DNA from: Serinus canaria
Lineage: Eukaryota; Chordata; Aves; Passeriformes; Fringillidae
Assembly: GCF_022539315.1 (NCBI RefSeq)
Contig: NC_066343.1
Span: 44,461,433 to 44,525,432 of the forward strand
Reading direction: 5' to 3'
DNA length: 64,000 bases
The notes beneath the pieces are model-generated. The model did no database searches, had not been told where the DNA came from, and saw nothing but the letters and a program-made list of their open reading frames with translations. Below, piece after piece: positions 51,201-60,200 of this stretch (its first letter is position 1; each line of letters begins with the position of its first letter). The translations under genes were made by a program, and so were the position numbers.

Positions 51201-54200
51201 ATACTTACCTTTTGTTTGACATGAAATTTACGTTGACTTTTGGGGTTCTGGACAGCCTCAAGCACAAGTCACAGCACCTCTTCTAACTCTTAGAATGGGG
51301 CTGACCTGTGCCTGCCCCAGACTGAGACCAGGAGGTGCTGCAGCTGTTTAAAGGGGTATGTATCAGACACTCCCAATTGTGGACTAGGAAGATGTGGAAC
51401 AGAAAACAGGCAAAACACATTGTGGGAGCAAGGGAGATATGGAATGAATGGGTGCAGAAGCAGTTTACATCCCTGGTGCTGTAATCTCACTACAACATCA
51501 GCAACAATTTGCTAAATGAAAAGTTTTAAATCCAGAAATTGCATGGTTTAAGCTGAAGATTAACACTTTCAATTTTGACCTCAGGCAGCAAAGGATCATT
51601 ATACAGCTGGGGGAGAAGGCTGTTTCCAATCAGTCAAATAGCCACATGGTTATCCAGTTTGCTGGTTACTGCTGTTGGAAATCTGGGTTGCTGGAAACTG
51701 GTTAATTTCAGAGTTTATAGGGTGTATGAAACTAGAAATAATTAATTATTCCACTTAAAGATATATGCAGGTGTGCAAGTAATAATAATACTACTGTGAT
51801 GGCCTAGACTTGCAGGTAGTGTAAATAGTATCTGGGGCATGTAGAGACACACTTGCAGTAATTCCAGAGCTTGCTTATGAGATGATATTTCATGATCATT
51901 CCTGAAAAGTATTTATTTTGGTCAGTTTTCTGTGGTAATGTTAAAATGGATAACAAGGATGGAAGAATGTTTTTCCTTTCAATGAAGCTGGAAGTGCGAA
52001 GCTAATTTGAAATGCCAGACTGAGTGAGCTACGTGGCTATTTTTCTTGTTCTTTGGTATTGCTAGCCAAGATGTGACACACATATTTTTTGTATAGCTAC
52101 TCAGATGCTGGGAAGCTGTTTTTGGTGGACACCATCCCCAAACTGGTCAAGGATCCTACTGCTCTTGCATTGCAGTCATTTACTCAGGTTTGTTATGCTA
52201 CCTGATACCATAATGAGTTCTAAACAATTTTAAAAAGTTACAAGTGTACAGCTTTTATTTGACAGGAAAACAAGAGGTGAAAACTGAGGAGCAGTACTAT
52301 CACAATCTCTGCTTAAGAAGCTCAAAACTCTGCTATTCCAATACCAGATTTTAAAACAAATTTCTATCATGTTTCTGTTTTGCAATATGTAAACACAAAT
52401 GTCCTAAAACCAGCAGGGGCTACAGTTGCTTGGATAGGCTGAATTTGGCTTCACATGACGAAAAAGGAATGGAAAAGTATGCAAAATGTGGAAATGAGAT
52501 CTTGGACAGTTTCTTGTTTCATCTCAGTGTCTCCACCAGTAGATACCAGTAGTACAGGACAGAACAGGCTGGAACAGACTTCTCCAGGATTTTGTAATTC
52601 AGTTTTCATGCGTTTGTAGTCTGACAAATAAGTATTACTAAAGTGTCCTGTTTTATATCCTGTTGTAGGGTTAAAGTTGCATGATGATCATTGCAGAACC
52701 ATAATGAGAGCTCTGACCCTACAGACCCTAAACTGTGTGCCTAATATGGGTATCTGAATGCAAGATTTTGATGTTCCTATCACTGGCCTGTCCTCACCAT
52801 GAAACACAGGGCATGCAGTTACTATTCGTACTAATGAAGGAAAATTCAGCTGCTATGGGAGATGATAGCTTTTATGACTTGTTTATTTTAAAGTCCCAGT
52901 AAGAAAACGTCCTTGGGCCAGCATTTTGAAAGGGACCCATAGAGAAGTTCAGGCCATCACCTCAGCTATCACTTCTAAACCATATCTATATTTTTTGCTA
53001 GAGGTTTGAGTACTTGAGCCTATACTCACCTTATTTGTACCTAAAGATGCATTTAATCAAGGTATGGCTAGTAGCTAAAGTGTACATGCAAAATTTCTAA
53101 AATTTATTTTGATGGCTGGATAGCACCTAAACAGGGGATGATAAAGGTTCCTAATGTCATGGATTATTAACATCCCCATCATGTCCTCTTACATGCACCC
53201 TGCTTCTCTTTTTGTAGCATGCTGTGAACTATATGAAAGTTGCTTACATGCCACCACTGCAGGACATTGGACCCGAACCTCAGCAAGTCCAGTTTATTTT
53301 TTCTGTCAGCAATCAGCATGGAGGCACTTTGTATGGGATCTGCTTCAATATTACAATTCTTCCTGTGGACAATCAAGCCCCAGAGGTAGGGTGGTGTGTA
53401 GGGTAGGAAAGTGAGAAGGAAGGACTTAGATATTGCTTTGGGTAGAAACAAAATACAGAGAAATGTTCTGATTTACTGAGATACAAAATGAATTTTCCAT
53501 GGGATCAGGGTTTCAGAGTCTTGCACACAGCTTGCATTGGGATAGAGGTACCTGGTGAATACTTCTCTGGTGAAGTCTGGAGAGTGTGCAATGTCATTTT
53601 TCATGACAAGCTGAGGGCTACCTTTGCCATCTATATATAGGTACAAAAACATATATGTTGCATCTTGGTTAGCAAAACTACATCCCTATATTTTGTGTTG
53701 CTTATTGCCTTAGGAGGTCAGAAGCCTCCAGAAATGGGATGAGAACTAGGATGCACATATTGTAGCCCACTGTTGGTAATTTCCTTAGCTTTTTCTAACA
53801 CAGCAGAAAAGAGATATCCTTTGGCACACTTTTTTTTATTGTGTCACACATCCTTATAGCACAGCAAATGCCTTGCTATAAGGATGTGTGACATAAGAAA
53901 ACGCTGTTTGGTGTGTGTTTAGAGGTGCTGGTGTTTAGAGCACAGACAGATCAGCATTTCTCCTCCCTGCAGGTTTTTACAACTCATTTGAGAGTGCAAG
54001 AAGGTGGCATGACCTCTATTACAGAGGGACACATTCTCATCTCTGATTCAGACACGAAACGAGAGCATCTCTTCCTGCTCCTGCGGAGGCAGCCGCAGCA
54101 TGGGGTAGTGGAGCTGGATAACATTCCCATGAATGGAGGAGACAGGCTTTCCTGTGAGGACCTGCGTACCCTGGCAGTCAGGTTAGAAGAGTGGCGGCTG

Positions 54201-57200
54201 TCTTTTAGGGTAGCTGAGGCTCTCAGTTGAATGAGCCAAAGCCTGAAGTGGTGCAGAGCTCACCATAGCAATGTCCACCATAGCTCTGGCAGAGCTGCTC
54301 CTGGAGAAGATTGCTGGGTGAACCTCGGGATTGCAATGTCACCATGAAATGAGCTGTTGAGTGGCCAGGAAATGGGAGTCAGCATGCCTGCTGTAAATAG
54401 ATTTCTCTGTAAAAGCTCTGCTCTATGCAGGTGAGGAGACAAATTCTGTACTCAGCCATGCCATTCCTGTGAAGAAGACACTGGTGCCAGCTGTTTTCTT
54501 TTAAGCTTGGTTCATTTACAAGAAAACTTTTGTTAACATTAATTAATGTAGAGGAGAAAATTTTGCTTTTTTATTTGTGGCAAAAGACATGACACATGCA
54601 TGCAGAGCTAGAGATTCCTGGCTCTATTTCCATCTGTTAGAAAGTAGGCACTGACCACTGTCCTGAAAAACATGTTTAGTAAACACCTCACAACCAGCCA
54701 GGACATAGGTGACAAATCCTTAGGGAAACCTTTTTCCCAACTGATGAATGGTTTACTTTGGGAGTTTTCTTATTGTAGGAGAGCCCAAAAACCCTTTGGA
54801 GAAACTCTGATTCAGGATCAGCAGTATTAGGTGCACACCCTTACACAGGGAGCAGCTTTTTATACGGGGAGGGATACTCATTGTTAAGCATGACCAGAAA
54901 TCATGGATTCTTTTTAGCTGTGAAAAATTTGTGTAGCTCTATAATTTCTTTTCCGCAGATATCGTCACGACGGCTCTGAGACTCTCACTGATGATGTTTT
55001 CTTTGCAGCCACAGATGGCATCCATTTTGTAGAGTTCATCCTGCAGGTCAAGGTCAGTGTGTGGTGTGTTTCTGAGAGCAATTTTCTGTGGGGAGGCAAA
55101 TGGTACAAATCTTGACTCATGAAAGTCCTTGCATTACCACAGAAACTGGAAGATAATGGATATGTTAGGCTTCCATTTCAACTCTAGGTTTCAGGTTCAC
55201 GTGGCAAATTTCAGAGAAGTTTGACTTGCACTTTGTACTTAAACTATAATTATCTAGTTTGGTCTTTTCTTCTTAATTCAGCTAGTTTCTTTTTGGTCAT
55301 AGGGAAAGATCAGTGTACTCTGACAGTGGCATCAAGCTGCTAGTTTGAGCTGCAGAGCAATGCACTGAAACAACTGGCTTCCACTGAAACGAACAGTAAG
55401 GAAATCTTAAATTATTTTTCTGATTAGGTGCTGCCTGTGAATGATGAGCTACCTGTTATGCAAACAGGCCTTGTTCCCGTGCTCCACTGCCTGGAGGGTG
55501 AAGAAGTAGTCCTCTCCTCGGAGTACATTTACGCCACAGATGCGGACAGCGATGACATGGAACTGGTGTTCCTGCTGGCCCGCCAGCCCCACCACGGGGC
55601 AGTGAGGAAAGCTGGCATTGCCGTGGATCGCTTCTCCCAGGCTGATGTCATTGCTGGCTCAGTCACATACAGGCACACTAGTAAGTGAGCGAAGGACAGA
55701 ATTAGAATGAAACAAGTATTAGTAAAAAAAAAAAAAAACAAAACTTAACCTGAATCCATGCCTTTGCAGAATTCCTGCAGGATCTTCTTAGGAACCATGT
55801 GTTGTGACTAGGGAAAAATAATAAACTGGCCTAAAAAAAAGAGTTGTCTGATAGACAACACACCACATGTGTTCTCCAAATCCCTGCTTGAACTGAAAAT
55901 TATATTCAAACAAATATATGAAAGCACCATAATCCAGGAGGAACACTTTCACTGTTGCTGACAAAATAGCTTGGGCTTTTTTGACAAAATTATTATTAAG
56001 TACAAACTAGAGTATTTTGATGTGATTTATGACAGTAAAAAAAACAATTTCTACTTCTTGCTTGCCTCTCCAATCTAGAAGGCCATCTTCTTTGGACAAT
56101 TCATAGTCTTTCTTTACCAGAAGATAAAGGAAGTTCTGAATTAATGAGAAAAAAAATGTTTAAAAGGCTTTATTTTGTGGTTTTATTGTCAGTAGCTTTT
56201 TTTTTTTTTTTAATTACTGGCAGAAATCAAGGGCTGGTTAACTTCCTTTCTTACTTAAATTTATCATTTCATGGGATTAAGGAGGTTCTCTTTCTAGATC
56301 TCTGAATAGCTTTGGTGGTTTTTCCCCCCCAAACATTCTGGTTTTCTGTTTAATTATTCTGTAATTCTGTGTTAGCATGGAGAATAGATGTGATATTTTC
56401 AAGCTTGGCACTGTCTAAAATGAACAGCTGGTATTTGAAAAGGAAGTACTCAATTGTGGCCACCAACAACAAACTTTTCTTCTGCCTTCTAAAGATATCA
56501 CAAACTGTATTTCAATGACAATATTTTGCAGGGACATTAAAGTTTTACTTTCAAGGGTGTAGCATTTGTGGTTTTCATTTCTAAATTTCTAACATTAAAT
56601 CTGCTCTCAGTAGGTATCACAAGAGAAGTCTGGGAGTCACTTCCCTTTGTTGGCTGCTTACTAATGGTGTCTTGCAGCAATGCATGACACGGGCTGCCAG
56701 AAATGCTGACAGCTGGAATACTCTGAGCCCACAGATGCTTCTTGCAAGGGATGGCAGCTCCCCAGTTCCGTATCAGCCCACATTTTAAATGTGATTGCAT
56801 ATAGGCATAATATACCCTACAGTAATAAAGTACAGCAATTAAGTACAGCCCTTGTTATAGTCCATTTTGTAAGGATAAGAAGCATATAGGAAGGCATGCA
56901 TTACTTGCTACATTAAGAAGTTTTCTTTGAAAGAGCATGGATATTACCATTTGCCATAGAGGAACACATATGTAAAAGAACGATTTTCCTACATTCCTTG
57001 AGAAGGAGTGCAGGAAAAACACTTTTCCCACACATTATAAATTTTGTACATACATTAGTGCACGAAGAATCTTGATGAGTACTAGCTGTTTTATTACGAT
57101 GTAACATAATATCACCACATTACAATTATAACATTATAATTAGTATAACAATACTAAAACTCTTTTCTACACCTTCTTATTATATCATAGAAGTGAGCTG

Positions 57201-60200
57201 GGTAAAATTAATTATTAACAACAAACCAAATCTCTAACCAAGTAGCACCCCACCAGTCAGAATTAAGAATTCCATTAATTTTGCTGGAATTTCTGAAATT
57301 TTGCTCTCTTTTTCTTCTGACTTGATATTAAAGACAGTCCCTGTAGGACAAAAATTAGTCTTCATGAAGTTTTGGTAAATAGTTTCTTCTAAATAATTTT
57401 TTGCAGGTGGTGAGATTGGCCTGACTCCTTGCATTGAGATCCTAACCTTGATTGTCTCTGACGGCGAGGCTGGCCCAGATGTGAAGGACTGCTGTTATGA
57501 TGGGCCTCCTTCTCCCCCAGTTTCACGTGATGATCCATTCCCTGTCTACGACCTTAACATCACTGTGCTTCCAGTGGACAACCAGCCTCCATCAATTGTT
57601 ACAGGTGAAAGCTACCTCCCACTATAACAGTACAAAGTGGGCCACCCAGGACAGTAATGGCCAAAGACCCAGAATGGCTCTTTTTGTTATTTGATTTTTA
57701 GCATTAGACGTAGTTAGCTGAGATCAGCATACAAAAGTTTTGTATCAGAATTTTGGTCAGTTTTATTTTCATTTCCTTGTACAGTGCAAACAGCCAATCC
57801 AGCTGCCAGTGCAGTATGAGCTTGCTGCTCTTCAGCTGCATGTTTAAAGCATGCAGTTAGAGATGGGAGCTCTCAGATCTGCTCCCCACCATGTCTACAT
57901 GCTGACTGCTGCATATGTAAGCCATGTCTAGGTAAAAGTGATCTATATCTTGTCCCTGAACTGCACTCATGGCCCAACAGGTATGAGGTTTATACAGGGC
58001 AAAAGCATAAACATAAATAGAGACATTTATTTACCTTTGTGTGTAAAGCATAAAACAGAAATTTGGGACAGAATCATTATATTTAATCATTTTAGCAAAT
58101 AAAGACAAAAGCTGTACATTAATAGATATGAAGCCACATTTTCACAAGTACTCTTCAGAATCTAAGAAGTTCAGTTAAAATGGAAATAGAGTTCATAACA
58201 TACATCTAGTACAACTGCAGCCCATTATGTGAAATTTCCATCAATTTCCTGGGCTTTTTAGTGTAGTCTGTAGTATGCATATTAAAAGTATGTTTTCTAT
58301 ATTCTTTTGTCTTTTAATGTTATTTGTTTTTAAGTATCAGGTATATGTTATGTATCTCAGAGAATATTTAAGCATATGTATGAGTAGTTTTGTAATTTGC
58401 AGGCGCTCACCCAAGTAATGTTCTGGAAATGAAGCATTGTCCCAGCAGGGAAATTAAGCAGTGATGCATGAAAATTTGCTCATTATGAGCAATTCTTAAC
58501 AGCTCTCATGTAATTAATGCTGTGACAGACAGAGGTAACAACTGTTTTTGCACAGTATATAAACCTTAGTTAATAACTTAACCAGTAATAATAATTTCAT
58601 GATTCCCTTCTTCTCTACTTCCGTGATGGCAAAAGCAGAGATGTAGGTGATAGCAGAGAAGAAAACGTTAAAACAAAACCCCTTAGTAATTCAGTATTTT
58701 TTTGTATTTCCGCCCTTCGTTATTATTTCCATTCTTATTAACAAAAAAGCAACACTAAAATCAGCTCATGACCAGTAATGCTTAACATGTTTTTGTGCAC
58801 AGGTGCAAGCTTTGTGGTGGAAGAGGGCTCTTCAGCAGCCCTCACTACCAAACATTTGTCTGCCACTGACCCTGACACCTCTGCAGATGACTTAGAGTTT
58901 GTGCTGGTTTCTCCTCCCCAGTTTGGTTACATTGAAAACGTACTGCCTTCTCCTGGGTTTGAGAAGAGCAACATGGGAATAAGCACAGGTAAGTCTTAAT
59001 TTAGGACAATAAAGCAGATTAGATCTGGAGGGCTTGTGGAAAGCTCTGCAGTGGGCTCTGGTGGTGCAGATGCTGGTGTGGGCATTAACAGTGGGACTTT
59101 GTGCAGGAGTTCAAAGGGAGACTGAAGCAATGCAAATGTGAAGAATTGGCCCTTGAAGCAAACAAGGCAATCCTTGTTTTATGCATCCAACTGAGATCTA
59201 TTAGAAGTCACGATATGAGATATTTATCTGCTCTCTCTGCCTTTCTCTTCAGTCCCCCATGAAAGACTCCAGTATCCCTCCACCTACACATCTGTCAAAT
59301 AAACGCAGTAGCCTGAGTCCCACATTAGTTTCCAAGGCAAAGTTGCAAAAGTAATAGAGGTGGTGTTTGACTTAGATGGTGACTTCCCTTGTCCACTTTC
59401 AAACCGTGTAAGGCAGTTTCACCCTCAGCAGAACAGACTGTGACATGCTTTGTAACGCTCCCAGCTTTTACCAGCATCTTCAGCTGGAAACCTGTAATCG
59501 CTGCGTCTTTAGGTTCTCATTTTCGTGGTCTGTCAGTCAAAGTGTAATTAGAATAATATAATCACAGAATCATTTAGCTTGGAAAAAGCATCAAGTCCAG
59601 CAAGTAATCTAGCATTATCAATCTTGGACCTCACATATTTTCCTACCTGTCATTTGAGCTGGTTTTATATGGACTCAGTTTTAGAGTCTAAACTGAAAAG
59701 TGAGGAGCTTCAGAGTACCACCTGAAGCAAAATTTGCATTTTTCAGGGGGAAAGGGCTTGTGTCCTGCAGTAACATGTACAATGTAACTCTTACAGTCAA
59801 AAAATGACAAAGAACTTAAAAAAATCAAGTTATTTATTATTTGATAAAAGACATAGCTTCATTTTTTAAAATTATGTAGAAGACTAGAAGGCATGAAAGT
59901 ATTGTGCTATCTCATTTTCTCTTTAAAATCTGTAGGTTCATTTCAGCTGAAGCACCTGAAAGCCATGAATATAAACTATGTTCAAGCCAGGCACGTGCGA
60001 ATGGAGCCAACAGAGGACAAATTTGTACTTTATGTCACTGATGGGCTGCATCGCTCAGCAGAGACTCCATTTTTTGTGAGAATCAGCCCAACCAATGATG
60101 AAGTTCCAGAATTCATAGCCAGGAATATTACCGTAAGGAAATAAGCAAAATGTCTGTCATAGAACTACTTTAATCAGAATCCACTCTTTAATATAAATAA

